A DNA stretch of 31,773 bases from Chara braunii (lineage: Eukaryota > Streptophyta > Charophyceae > Charales > Characeae): NCBI GenBank assembly GCA_003427395.1, contig BFEA01000012.1:4641739-4673511 (forward strand), written 5' to 3'. Shown piece after piece: positions 1 through 10,600 of the stretch. Position numbers and translations under genes: made by a program. Every line of letters starts with the position of its first letter. The stretch's first letter is position 1. A model generated the notes under the pieces. It had not been told where the DNA came from. It was given only the letters and a program-made list of their open reading frames with translations, and did no database searches.

Positions 1-640
1 AAAAATAAACTGAACAACTTTTGCCTCAGGGTCACATCGAAATTCTTTACCAAATTTAAAATAAAAAATAAATTTTAAAATAATTTATTATTTTTATTCT
101 TTATGGCCCGGTCGGGCAAGTGACCCCGGGCCACTCTGGTAGCCTAGAAAAAAAGATATTTTTTAGCTTTAATTTTTTTTAAAAATCTTGGTAAGGAATT
201 TGGATTTGACCTTGCGACAAAAGTTGTTCAATTCATTTTTTTGCATAAAATAATTTTATTATTTTTATTTTTTTTGGGGGGGGGAGAACGTTTTGTGGGC
301 ATTGCACGGTCGGTCCGCTGGGGAAAAAAAGGTGACCCAGGCGGGTCGACTGGAAGCCTAGTCTGGTAAAGAAAAAAAACAATATAATTTGTGTGTATTT
401 CTAGGCTACCAGTCGGGCCGCCCAAGTCACCCTATTTTCCTGGACGGCCCGATCGTGCAAGGACCATGAAAGGTCCTAGCGCAAAAAAAAAATTTGAAAA
501 AAATCCGAAGCAAAACTATGTTATGCAGAAAGATAAACTGAACAATTTTTGCCTCAGGGTCACATCAAAATTTTTTACCATATTTTATTTTTTGGCCCGG
601 CCGGGCAAGTGGCCTCGGGCCATTCTAGTAGCCTAGGTGT
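1..640. repeat. Cluster of alternating inverted copies of a fold-back (MITE-like) element
   Basis: One sequence block occurs three times. It is forward at about 8-57, inverted at about 187-234, and forward again at about 536-585; the shared core includes CTGAACAA, TTTTGCCTCAGGGTCACATC and a TTTACCA end. A second GC-rich block occurs forward at 102-147, inverted at 283-366 and forward at 400-480, with a variant at 594-638. The motif CTGGTAGCCTAG or its reverse complement recurs near 136, 353, 402 and 624. The span 187-585 is therefore one large imperfect palindrome centred near 380, and 8-147 is part of another copy. No protein is encoded. A non-autonomous DNA transposon or a nested insertion of two copies would both fit; no target duplication could be defined. 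Confidence 0.6.
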
Positions 641-2040
641 ATTTATCAAATTTACGTATTGTATACAAGCATGCAAAAACAGATGATTGCAGCAAATGAA
701 AAATATAACAAAAAATTATGCATAATCAAAATTGAGGTCCAAATAAAAATAACGGAGAAAGTTCAGGTCTAAACAAAAATGGGTCATATCAAATTTTAGT
801 TATGCGTATTCTTGTTGAGCTAATGACTCAGACGCGGCAGGTTTTACATGTTGTGCTAGAAGTGGGTCAGTCGGGAGTGTTTTCTCATTCGTTGTAGCGA
901 AGGTATCCGCACAATAGAAAAATGGGCAAATGATTTTCCGAACCGACTTATGAATGTGAGCCTTTCCAATCAACAACACATGTGAGGTAGTTCACAAACT
1001 TATAAACACAAACCAAACACGTAGCACAATTTTGATTGGTCAACCATGTGTTTACCTTCGCCCATTTTTTCCTTTACACTCATAAATCATTCACAATCAA
1101 ATAATCTCTTTGTTTGAAGTTAGTCAACCCAATCCAATTTAGTCACATAAGGACCTTCAGACTAAGATATATTTTTTAGACGATACATTAAAAAAACAAA
1201 AATGCATTTCGACAAGGAGTATAATTTACAGTGTGGATTTCAAAGGTGAGTGAGAGTTAACAAACCAACGTGTTATCATAAGACAACAAAATATACTTTT
1301 GCAGAATGTCAGAGAGAGTCCCTCTGGAATAATCTCTCAATTCAGATGACTTATCTTCACACACTAGTCAACACAATCCCAACACTCTTACTATCGACAC
1401 GACCCTATGTAAAACATATTAACATTGAAATCTGACGCAGGACGATAGAATATGGGCATAACGTTCACTAAGAAAGTAGTTTCTCACACCTCCAATCAGA
1501 CCCCAATCGAATAGATAAACTTAAGTAAAACATAAACGTTAAGCAGATTTCTGATCTAACAAAGATTTGGCAACACTTTCTTTGTGAAAAAGCAACTCCC
1601 CAAATGCACATTAGGTCATCAATAAGGAATCGACTTTTGATCTAGCCTTCGACCTGTTCAGTTCGTTCGTTCATATTCTACCTTGTGCTCAGGTGATTGG
1701 TGAGTGTGTATGCGACTAATCTATGAGAGGACGCAAACTAACACATTTTCACTCAGTGATTTTAACTTTCATCTAAATGAATTTTATTCTAATTAGGTTC
1801 TTACACGGTTATTTGTATTAAATCAATTATTATTTGTTCATAGGTGATCATACAACTGAACTATTATTTTATAAGGTTCAATTTAATCTTTAATCATTAC
1901 ATGAAGTACTCGACCTCAAAATAAATGTGTGCAGTAGGCAGTCTACTCCTACTACTTTCAAAAATCGTGCAGTCAAACAAGCATACGTAGTAGGTTGCCC
2001 ACTCTGGGTCCATTTCTTACTACCTAAGTTGGGTACTCAA
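641..2040. other. AT-rich intergenic DNA, no feature recognised
   Basis: No long open frame, RNA gene or clear repeat is visible on either strand. Composition is AT-rich, unlike the HSP90 gene. Short open frames here lack any recognisable motif. Confidence 0.5.
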
Positions 2041-2250
2041 AATAACACATAGTGAAATAACACGTTTTGGGGTCCACATCTCATTGTTTCAAAAACCGTT
2101 AGGATGTGCGGACAATAGGCAGCCCGCTTTGGGGTCCACATCCTATTTTCTTAGTCAGATAATCACATCACATTGTTTCAAATACCTTATGAGATAATCT
2201 GCTCTAAGGCTCACATCACACTGTTTCAAATACCTGGTGGGCGCTGGTAC
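2041..2250 (+). repeat. Degenerate direct repeats around a CACATTGTTTCAAA core
   Basis: The string CATC(A/T)CA(T/C)TGTTTCAAA with flanking GG(G)TCCACATC or GCTCACATC occurs near 2077, 2164 and 2214, with unequal spacing of about 86 and 51 bases. GGGGTCCACATC also occurs twice, near 2069 and 2130. This looks like an old tandem duplication that has decayed. No function can be assigned. Confidence 0.45.
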
Positions 2251-4500
2251 ACACTGGACCTTAGGTGGTGTTTCAGCGTTGGTACATAGTGGATCTAAGG
2301 GGTTGTCACCACCCTTAGGGGCGTATCTCCACCGATCTAGTGACCCACGCATGAACACCTTTAGATGAGATTGCAGAGGTAGGTCAGCCGATAGCGTTTG
2401 CTCGTTTAGAACATCATCCAACCGTTAACGTCGTTCATTGCCTGAACACTGATCTCCTAAGTACGAAGTGGACGTCAGTCGACTAGGACGGTATGAACTA
2501 AGTGTGAAACTCACAAGAAATCTTAGTCTTTTTGCCACGATTCAAAAGAAAGTTATAATGATAATTAAACTTTAACTACATTAAAATGAATCGGCCTCGA
2601 TACACAGAAATGTAGTATTTACAACTGTCACACATCCGTATCACGAGCAAATAGTATTTTTGGGAACATGCAGTCCATAAAAAAAATCAATATACTTAAG
2701 ATCCAATCGTCCGATATCGACTTAGGCAGCGTCAGGAAGAATGTCAAGTCAACGTGGAGCCGATCTAGATTACTTTCAGTTTGATGAGATGATCTACGAA
2801 AATCATTTTTTTTCACCCCCTACATGACTGAAGAGACGTAAATTTCGCCTCTTCCTAGGCGAGGGCAACCAGCAGACCGATGAGTTAGAAAATGTTCTTG
2901 AAAATATTAGTGTATGATGTATGGGTAGGCCCGTCAATTTGTTTCGATGAACGCATGTTCATTATGGTTGAAACATACAAACATGATTTATACGTCCGTA
3001 CATTGTGTTCGTGAAGCCATCCCTTAAGATGTCTTGCGCATCTGGGTTGCTTTCACAGGGTGCAGGTTGGCTAATTATCAATGTATGGCAATTAAACTCA
3101 AAGGTACACTTCGTCTATGTGTTTCGGGTTTGCGCTTCTTATATCGCGGAGCTTCCCCACGAGAGTGACGCCTATATGCATTCCACTCCAAAACTACATC
3201 CCAAAATGGACTGGACTTCTTAAGGCACTTGTTTCCAGTATTAACGGTGACACCTAAGATGGTCACCCTTAAGGGTTGCTAAATCAGTCTCCTTTTGCTC
3301 GAGATGTGGGAAAAGTCAATGTCTCTCTTAGTCGTCACGCGGACGACCCTCTAGGAAGTGCTCTGGGGTACTTCTCCTCCTCTGAGCACAAGACCCAAAT
3401 CTCATAAGTCGGGCCTTGTCTCACCAAACTGGCAGAGTACCTCCCCATAGAACGGTCCACTTCGAGTCGATAGCATGGTCGGCTCCTGAAGCAACGAACC
3501 TCCATCTCAGATGCTTTATAGAAAGAGATGAACTCTTAGACTCCGAGTGAAATTCTTCATTCCTTCCTCCCTCGCAAAAGTGACTTAGACGAGCTCGAAT
3601 CAAAGGAGGTAGAGAACAAAAGTCATTTAGACGAGAATAGGTTGATGGGTCGTTCGGGATAGAACGGGTAAACCTCAAGATGAAAGTTAAGTTCATGGCA
3701 ACTCTCTTCCTTCGTTATCGAGGGCGTTCGTTTTTTCGAGGATTCTTTCAATCCAACTTACGCTACACTTAGTTTTTCAAAACATCCAACGGACAAGAAT
3801 GGAGATAGACAACACTTAGGATATCAAAACCATGCAGATAAGTTATCTTCCTTACAATCATTTTCCATACCTGCACATCCATTCAATCAAAAACCAAAAG
3901 AATCATCAACAACCACCTTCTCTAAGTCATACATTTTCCATTCACATAGGAACACACCTTTCCTTTGCCTTTTCAAAGAACATTCCATGAATAGGTTCAA
4001 GCAAGTGTGGGTTCACACAGGTGTGAAGAGAGTCTAAGTCAAATTGACTGGCATTGAGTGCTTGAAAAATAATATTGATTGACTCGCTCAAAAATCCAGG
4101 TAATGTTCCCAATCGAGTAGAAGAATATACGTCCCAGACGTCAAATACGTCTGACAGACACCTCGATTCACTTTCACCTCGTGATCGAAAGATAGTTCAC
4201 CTCTCCCTTAACAAACCCAAACAGGCAGAGGTTGGGTCCAACAAAAATACTTGAACCACTAGTACCTCCGCCAATGTTGGGAAATGAGGGGAATTGGCAG
4301 TTTTTCCAAAGCCCCCAAAGAGTTTGGAGGTACCGGAGGCTCGGAATCGGTTGTATTTCCGAATACAAAAAAAAAAAAAAGACGTCGAGGAAAATCGTAA
4401 AAGAGATATATTAACATTATTGCTCAAAGAAATGTATTTACCCACAAACATAGCTAGTTTCATTTTCGTTCCCTGTGTTTTTTTCTTGCCTTTTGATTTC
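2251..4500. other. Intergenic DNA without recognisable genes
   Basis: Both strands were read for protein motifs and none was convincing. The only local structure noted is an imperfect hairpin at 2830-2854 with arms GAAGAGACG and CGCCTCTTC. Confidence 0.45.
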
Positions 4501-4506
4501 GTTTTA

Positions 4507-4531
4507 GCGCCCTGCGAGTGAGGCAGGGCGC
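4507..4531. other. Perfect 9-bp hairpin with 7-nt loop
   Basis: GCGCCCTGC at 4507-4515 and its exact reverse complement at 4523-4531 flank the loop GAGTGAG. The stem is GC-rich in an AT-rich setting, just before the 4566-4870 tandem repeat. No promoter or host gene is visible, so its role is unknown. Confidence 0.5.
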
Positions 4532-4565
4532 ATTCCACGGACAACTGACACTTTGCAATGAAGGG

Positions 4566-4739
4566 TGCACTCTCATATGTACTCCAAGTTTTGTATCCTG
4601 TTGCTTTCACGTCCAAGGAGTTATTGTTTTTTATCTTTTTTTTCTTATTTTTATTTTGTGTTTCCGTGATTACAGGAGAGTTGTAACTCCTGTTCGGATG
4701 GCATACTCTCACATGTACACCATATTCTGTATCCAACTG

Positions 4740-4779
<40 letters not shown>

Positions 4780-4870
4780 CAGTTGTTGTCGTGATTACAA
4801 AAAAGTTGTAACGACTGTTGGGCGGGCATACTCTCACATGTACCCTATATTCTGCACCTGGCTGCTCTCA
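4566..4870 (+). repeat. Tandem repeat, about three units of ~126-135 bp, with 34-nt poly-T
   Basis: GCA(T)ACTCTCA(C/T)ATGTAC starts near 4566, 4701 and 4827. Between the copies, CGTGATTACA followed by GTTGTAAC recurs (near 4665 and 4790). A T-rich stretch sits at the same place in each unit and has become a pure T34 run at 4741-4774 in the second. This is a diverged tandem duplication with homopolymer expansion. Confidence 0.6.
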
Positions 4871-5645
4871 CGTCCCACGTGGCCCCAGTGTCCTAGATGG
4901 TCCCAATGCACTCCGAACTGCATCACAGCCTTAAAAGATTGTCCCAAATCAATCCGCAGGTCAGCCCACCTCCAATCATTGTGTCGTGCACAAGGTAGTC
5001 TCAAATGTCGAAAAAGAAAGCCACTTGCGTCCAAGTTGGTTCCAAATGGTTCTGAATGGTCGTAGGTGGTTCCACACTATCGCCTACAGCACCGAAGGTT
5101 CCCAACCGTCGAAACCGCTCACGCTGTGCACTTCAAAAAAATAATGATGACCCCGAGTGTTAGAAATCGCAAGTGTCACACGCTCCAATGATTATTGCCT
5201 CGCCCAAACGAGCCCAACCAGTCTCAAGTTTCACGAAGTCGTCCTAACAGTTCCACTGGTCCCGCACATGAGGGAACACGTGTCGCACGATAGAAAAAAA
5301 AATCACATGCTACAGAGTTGGAAACCACACTCGAAACCAGATCTCAACTGTCTTTCAAATACTGATACCTCCCCTAGACCACGTTGGTATGCTCTAATCG
5401 CGGCTACGTATATATACAGCTATCCTAAAAATAAATTGTATATTTTTTTGCGCCATGCCGTCCGAATCTGGCCGCACAGCCTCGAACAACATCAGCTCTC
5501 CTCGCAAACGTAGTGTGGCATTTCCTAACACAACCTCGGTTGCACACAACAAAAAAAAAAAAAAAAAGTTATGCCACTGTCTTTGTTGCGGCCGTCGCAC
5601 CACCTCGACCCAAAAGCCCAGAAAGCGTGTTGTCAAACCCAAAAC

Positions 5646-5685
<40 letters not shown>

Positions 5686-6846
5686 AGATGCGGCCTTGTG
5701 GCGAAACGGGCGACATAACACCTCAAAAGGTATCACTCTAGGACCACCATCACACCGACAACATTTTCGCTCAAAACGCATGTCCATCGACGTGCTGGTA
5801 ATTTGGCAGCACCTCCTCACCAAAAATAACATTGTCGCCGCAAACTTAACCCCACGAAAAATGTCGTTGTCGTCATGCCAACAGTTAGCAGCATAACCCC
5901 TAAAAGAATTGAGGGTGCAACCTGCCACGCGTGCACAAACCACCCTACCACTGGTTTCAAGGACGTTTAAACGCATAGCACTAGCCTATGCTGCAGCAAG
6001 GTGCTGCGAGCTATGGCCATAGCTGCCTTGGTTTCATCTCCAACTCCCTTGCAGATCTCCCCCTTGACCTCCAACAGTTCTCCCCCAGCAACTCCCCCGT
6101 GCAGACCACCGAGTATCTCAGCAGCTCTTCCAAGCTCCTCCTAGTTGCACGTAGCTGCTCCATAACCTATGTCCACTCCTCATCTCCACATATCAAGCCT
6201 CAGGGCTCACTGTGCACCCATAGCCTCATGCTATGCCAAGTCACTGATCCGCTGTGTCCTTGCTTGGGTCCACTCTTTCCTGATATAATCATGGAGGTGG
6301 GGCACTCACATCACTTTTGTTATGGGTCTATTGCGTCTCTGTGTGCTTCCAATCCCGCTGATGAATCTCGGAATCACTTTGTAACTGCTACTTGTCACTT
6401 TTCCTTGCTTCCTCTGGTGAAATCATGGAGTTGTGGTTGTTGTTACCTTGCATTGTGACCCATATTTTTCATCTATAGATTTGCTTCACCTCGTTTATGT
6501 ATATAAATGTCCCTCAGCAGACCCGTGCATCCGTGATGACAAGGCGGATAAGTTAAGCCCTTTGCTACCTTAAGGGCTGCCGATTTAGAGGCTTTATTCC
6601 CAGGGGTGCAATCTCAGTGCCAAGGTTGGGGGGGGAAGAACAACTCGTGATAGTCACAAACTCAAATCCTGACAGTCCCAAATGGTGTGCAAAAAGTTTT
6701 CCGACTTTAGGGATTTGTAGTAAAAGATTTTTTCAATCAAAAAAATCTGGAAAAAAAATTGTTCGTGTGGGATAGCTGGCCACCTACCCACATAAAACAT
6801 TTTAAGGTAAAAAAAAATCACTTGGCTGCAAACTAAAAAATACTGG
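4871..6846. other. Intergenic DNA with poly-A tracts, no gene supported
   Basis: Two A-tracts are present, near 5551-5567 and at 5651-5684 (34 A). The longest ATG-started frame is 5988-6458 (156 residues). It has no recognisable domain, signal or conserved motif, and its composition is Ser/Leu/Cys-rich, so it is not called as a gene. The A-tracts could be retroposon tails, but no matching body was recognised upstream. Confidence 0.45.
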
Positions 6847-6851
6847 TTCTC

Positions 6852-8946
6852 TCATGATTCTAGTCGTAAGACAAATGAGAGCGAGACCAACAGACATCCT
6901 TGTCTCAGCGAACGCGTCAACGGGAACTCATCTGATAGCCGACCATTTACAAGCATTGTAGAGGTAGAGTGAGCATACATAGCCTTGATCCACGTCTTGA
7001 AGCCTGGACCGAAGCCCATTTTCATCAAGGTGGTCGAAACAAAGGCCCAACGTACCTTATCGCAGACCTTATCCATATCAAGGAGGAGGACGTCGACTTC
7101 CTGCTTCTCTTTCTCGGTAATCTCAAGGGTCTGGACTGTCGTTAGGATATTTTCAAAAATTGAACGACCCTTCACAAAGGTCCCCTGTTCCCAGCCAATC
7201 AAAGTAGGAAGGAGGTTTGCGAGCCTCAAGGCTAAGGCCTTGGCTAAAATCTTGTAAGCCACGTTCAAAACTGAGATCAGTCGATAGTTACGAACCTCCC
7301 TTTTATCCCCCTTCTTATAGAAGAGGGAGATAACTCCTTTGACAAAAACTTTAGGTAAAAATCCGGTAGGTAAAACTCTATTATATACTTGACACAAAAA
7401 AGGAGCGAAGGCATCCCATGTACTGAGAAAGAGTTCCACAGGCAACCCATCAATCCCCGGACACTTACCAAGGGTCATCCTTTTAACCGCCCTATGGAGC
7501 TCTTACTCAGTCAGGGAGGAGTCTAGACTCTCCCTATCCGGGCGTTGGATCTGAAAGCTAGAACGCTTCCAAAAGGTTGACTCCATTGACAAGTCTGAAT
7601 CAAATTGATCATACGGCCTGCGTGAAGACACTGTATCTCTAAAATAATTCAGATCATATTGAGACAAACTTACCATATCAGCTGCTGGAGGAGCCGCCAA
7701 GGAGAAGGGACGGTGGAGTTCTTTGACTAGCGGTTTTGCTTGATGCAAGATCAAGGAACGAAAGGTCGGGTTAGTTATTCTGTCATATACTGTTATCCCA
7801 CATAATTTTAACCATTCCACCCAATCATTTTGTTTTTGTTGTTTTACTGCTTCAAGCTGAAGTAGGGCTTCCTACCTTTTCTGTGTCCAGTAATAGTCCG
7901 CAAACGGATTTGTGCCAAGGTTCAATTATGCTTGTTCTATGACTTTTTTAATTTCGGCTTCGGTCCAGTTTCTTCGAGCGGCTTCCATTAGGGAGAATTC
8001 AATGAGAGCCACTCTGATAACTTGTATGCCCACATCTGCCCAATCTTCCTCATTTTGAAAATCCTTGGCCATCGGCCAGATTTTTATTTGGCCTGCTACC
8101 CACTGTGGGATACCCTTGTACTTCAAGTTGTTTATGTTCAACCTGAAGAGCGGTCTCTCTCTTTCAGCGGTCTCTTTAGACAAATTTTCAAATAGGATAG
8201 GGTAGTGATCGGACATTGAAGGGATGCGGAGCTCCGAGGCCACACACCTCGCCCATAACCCTCAACGAGCCATGATAGAATCCAATCGCCTACTGGGGGG
8301 TGGGGGGGGGGGGGGGGGGGGGGGGGGATTTCATCAGGGTATGCCCCAAACCATGTATGTCCATTGAGGTCTGGGTTCAACGCTTTAAAAGCGTCGACCA
8401 AATCTTGAGATTCGAAAAAGGTCATCAGCATGCTTGCATCCTCTCTCAAAGGGGAGAGCTTTGGTGAGTCTAATCCTGGACATAGGATTGTATTCCAATC
8501 CCCCAAAATAGCTAGATTTTCTATGTCGGGGATACAGGCCGGTAGATTGGCGAAGAAGGTTGTTTTGTCTACGTAGTCTGTCGGGGCATAGATTGAGACA
8601 ATCGTCCAATCTTCATCCTCAACGGCAAGCTTAACCCACACTAGTCGTCCCGATAGGTCCATGTAGGAGTCCAAGATATCAGAATCAAAGTCGTTGCTAA
8701 TCAAAATAATTGTCCCGCCTTTGGATCCCCTCGCCGGAGCCCAAAACTGGGGGCCTAGCCACTAGGGTTTTATTTCATCAATTTCTTCTGAATTTAATTT
8801 TGTGACAGTCTATTGAAAGCACATTATCTGGATATCCTCCTTTTGCATCCAGGAAGTATCCTAGATTGCTTTCGTTTTTCAGCTGTGTCGCCAAGTCCTT
8901 TTACGTTCCAACTAGCTATGCGGATCTTAGGAGGCAAAACCATTAC
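6852..8946 (-). pseudogene. LINE ORF2 fragment: APE-type endonuclease and partial reverse transcriptase
   Basis: The endonuclease begins near 8930 with IRIASWNVKGLG, the usual SWNVRGL-type start. It continues with ARGSKGG, GRLVWVKL, VSIYAPTD, the catalytic-type LGDWN (near 8500), RRLDSIMAR (near 8270) and SDHYP (near 8215). The reverse transcriptase shows GKCPGIDGLPVELF, YKKGD..VRNYR.ISVLNVAYKILAKALALRL, a damaged motif A (DMDKVCDKVRW instead of the usual FDxxKAYD) and RQGCLL, then ends. Breaks seen are stops between 8946 and 8700, a frameshift at the homopolymer 8295-8327, a stop near 8252 and a stop at 7501-7503. It would normally nick target DNA and copy the element RNA. The missing FADD motif and the nonsense codons mean it cannot do so now. 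Confidence 0.8.
8295..8327. repeat. Poly-G tract (poly-C in the LINE reading direction)
   Basis: Thirty-two G with one T at 8301. It lies inside the endonuclease coding region and coincides with a change of frame between the LGDWN part and the RRLD/SDHYP part. Expansion or contraction of the homopolymer probably caused the frameshift. Its exact length is also a weak point of the assembly. Confidence 0.8.
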
Positions 8947-10455
8947 TTTGGTCTGCCCCGTTCAACCGTTGGATATGGGCGTCTTTTTCATGATATTCTA
9001 CCGACAGGGCTGATGTGATGAGCATTGCTCTGAACTTTGGCTCTGATACCGTAGACACGACATTCGTTTTGACCAGCCAATCGATTATTTTTTTCGCTGT
9101 ATTATTCGATGTTAGAGAGATGGACGAAGCGCTATCGTTGTTTGGAGCCAACAAGTTGGTCAGCGGATGCCAGCATACTCTTTTAGCACACGACTTGCCA
9201 AAGGAATCCGAAACTGTTCTTATGCCCATAAAGGCTACATGAAGGAAAATTTTCTCCCCTCCCTGTAAAACAGTCATATGGCGGCCTGGTTTGAGATCGA
9301 GCAAAATCTTACAGCACCTTGTATGATTTGATACATATTCGTTAACAATGTCCTACATCTGTTCTTTGGCAGGTTGGCCAATAGAACTATAAGCTAAAAG
9401 TTTTTTGGCTTTGTTTTGAGCCATTGCGGCTAATGCTCCTAATATCATGGAAGCAATACTGCAAAAAAAGAAGATTGTCTGCCATGTTGGATCAAGTTTG
9501 GAATCTCCAAGACAGGGAGACTTAAAGCTTCATCATTTTCTTTCTTCGTGACTAGTAAGCCCAGTGGTGAATCAGAAAGAATCGAAGGAACTAGATACTC
9601 CTTTGGTGGCGGCCTCCCCTTGTCATGGGTTCAACAAGGAGTATAGATTGTTTAACTACTCTTCTTGCTTTACCTCTTTTCTTGGAGGGTAGAGTTGTGT
9701 TTGCCGTTTCGAATGGTTCTCCCAAGGCCAGTTCAACTTCCGTCTATATGGCTGAGTCATCGTTTAACCTAACTTTCTTGAGGGGGATATCGTCCTCATT
9801 CCTGTTTGAGAAGGAGAGTTGTCCCTCAGATAAGAGACCAGGGACTGAGAAGTCAAAGGTCTTTTCTTGTATCTCTGACTTGTTTTCATCCCTGGAATTA
9901 GTGGACCACGTGGTTCCTTCATTATGAAAGAGAGAACCTAGTCTTAGGTTGGTACGGTCTTCGGGGTCGTATCCCGGTTCCCGGGATTTTGCCCTTGCTG
10001 CGACCATCATCAGTGCCTGTGGATCCTGGGGGAGGGACTTTATTGGCCAGCTTCTTCTTCTTGTTTTTGGATTTGTTTTTTCTCCAAAAACAAACCGGGA
10101 AGATGGTCCCGGCCCCTTCATTTGGGACACTTCTTTTAAGGAGCCTGCCCCATCTCCCTTTTTGGGGACATAGACAGATTTTGTTTTGAAGGGGTTTACA
10201 TCTTTGGGGTCAAGGTTACCAACTGAGCCGTCCTTTTCTCGTTCCTTATCCCCCCATCTACGATTTTTCTCGTTTGGCACAAAATCCTTGTTCCGCAATA
10301 GGACCTCTTTAAACGAGGGACCTGGAGCATCCAGACCCTTCCCATCTTTCGAACTGTCCTTTGGCTCCTTCGGAGGAGGGGAGGGGGGGTGATCCCTGTC
10401 TTTCTTGCTATCTTTCCCTTTATCCTTCTTTAGTGCCTGCTTGTTCTTCTTCTTC
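8927..10455 (-). pseudogene. LINE ORF1-like region, Lys-rich N-terminus, broken
   Basis: From about 10448 leftward the frame encodes a strongly basic, Lys/Asp/Pro-rich low-complexity start, then a hydrophilic region to a TAG at 9742-9744. The same frame stays open past this stop to about 9590. The reading then shifts to a frame containing KENDEALSLPVLEIPNL near 9540-9490. After the nad2 insertion (9376-9482) coding-like sequence resumes to 8927, including VAFMGIRTVSDSFGKSC. A basic first ORF before the endonuclease fits a LINE ORF1, an RNA-binding partner. I see no CCHC knuckle, so the assignment rests mainly on position and composition. Confidence 0.5.
9376..9482 (-). pseudogene. nad2: Mitochondrial nad2 fragment in nuclear DNA (NUMT)
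   Basis: On the minus strand one frame reads QTIFFFCSIAS, then MILGALAAMAQNKAKKLL, then AYSSIG, about 35 residues without a stop. From known families this matches the conserved core of plant mitochondrial NADH dehydrogenase subunit 2 (complex I, inner membrane). The plastid homologue NdhB usually has [21 protein letters not shown] here, so nad2 fits better. The similarity ends sharply after SSIG, where LINE-type reading (PAKEQM, then a TAG) takes over, and on the other side before QTIF, where a different frame carries the LINE ORF1. It is a short non-functional insert or filler. Identification is by recalled family resemblance, not by a search. Confidence 0.75.
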
Positions 10456-10600
10456 TTTTTTTTTTTTTTTTTTTGAGAAGTTGTCACTTTATATTCCAAG
10501 CAAAAGGATGGCTGAGGCTGGGGACCTCACAATTCAACCCGGAGTCTCCAAGAACCTTGCTGGAAACCGGGTCCAGCGTCCCAGGAACCCACTATTCTCA
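10456..10600 (-). mobile_element. 3' end and poly(A) of another LINE-type retroelement
   Basis: On the minus strand the sequence runs through GGTTGAATTGTGAGGTCCCC and a TTGGAATATAAAGTGACA segment into a 19-nt poly(A) (T-run at 10456-10474). A 25-nt stretch at 10558-10582 is the exact reverse complement of 28509-28533 in the 3' untranslated region of LINE A. A similar tail lies at 21405-21535, also on the minus strand. The tail directly abuts the Lys-rich start of the LINE at 6847-10455, so two minus-strand retroelements lie head to tail. The upstream limit is uncertain. Confidence 0.6.

Larger units (their letters stand above)
6847..10455 (-). mobile_element. Decayed non-LTR retrotransposon (LINE, L1-like), 3'-truncated
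   Basis: Reading leftward, the element has a Lys-rich ORF1-like part (about 10455-8927), an APE-type endonuclease (from about 8946) and a reverse transcriptase that stops just after the RQGC motif, near 6852. The FADD catalytic motif, the rest of the polymerase, the zinc-binding tail and the poly(A) are missing. LINEs are usually truncated at the 5' end, so loss of the 3' half implies a later deletion or an interrupting rearrangement. Coding is broken by several stops and frameshifts, one at the poly-C/poly-G run 8295-8327. ORF1 contains a foreign mitochondrial nad2 fragment. At its 5' side it abuts the poly(A) end of another retroelement (10456 onward). Confidence 0.8.

Noticed and set aside
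5988-6458. 156-residue ATG frame
   Set aside because: No domain, odd Ser/Cys/Leu-rich composition, no splice or promoter support, and a repeat-rich setting.
9376-9482. Plastid ndhB as the source of the organelle-like fragment
   Set aside because: NdhB usually has [13 protein letters not shown] before LAYSSIG. The sequence here has GALAAMAQNKAKK, as in mitochondrial nad2.
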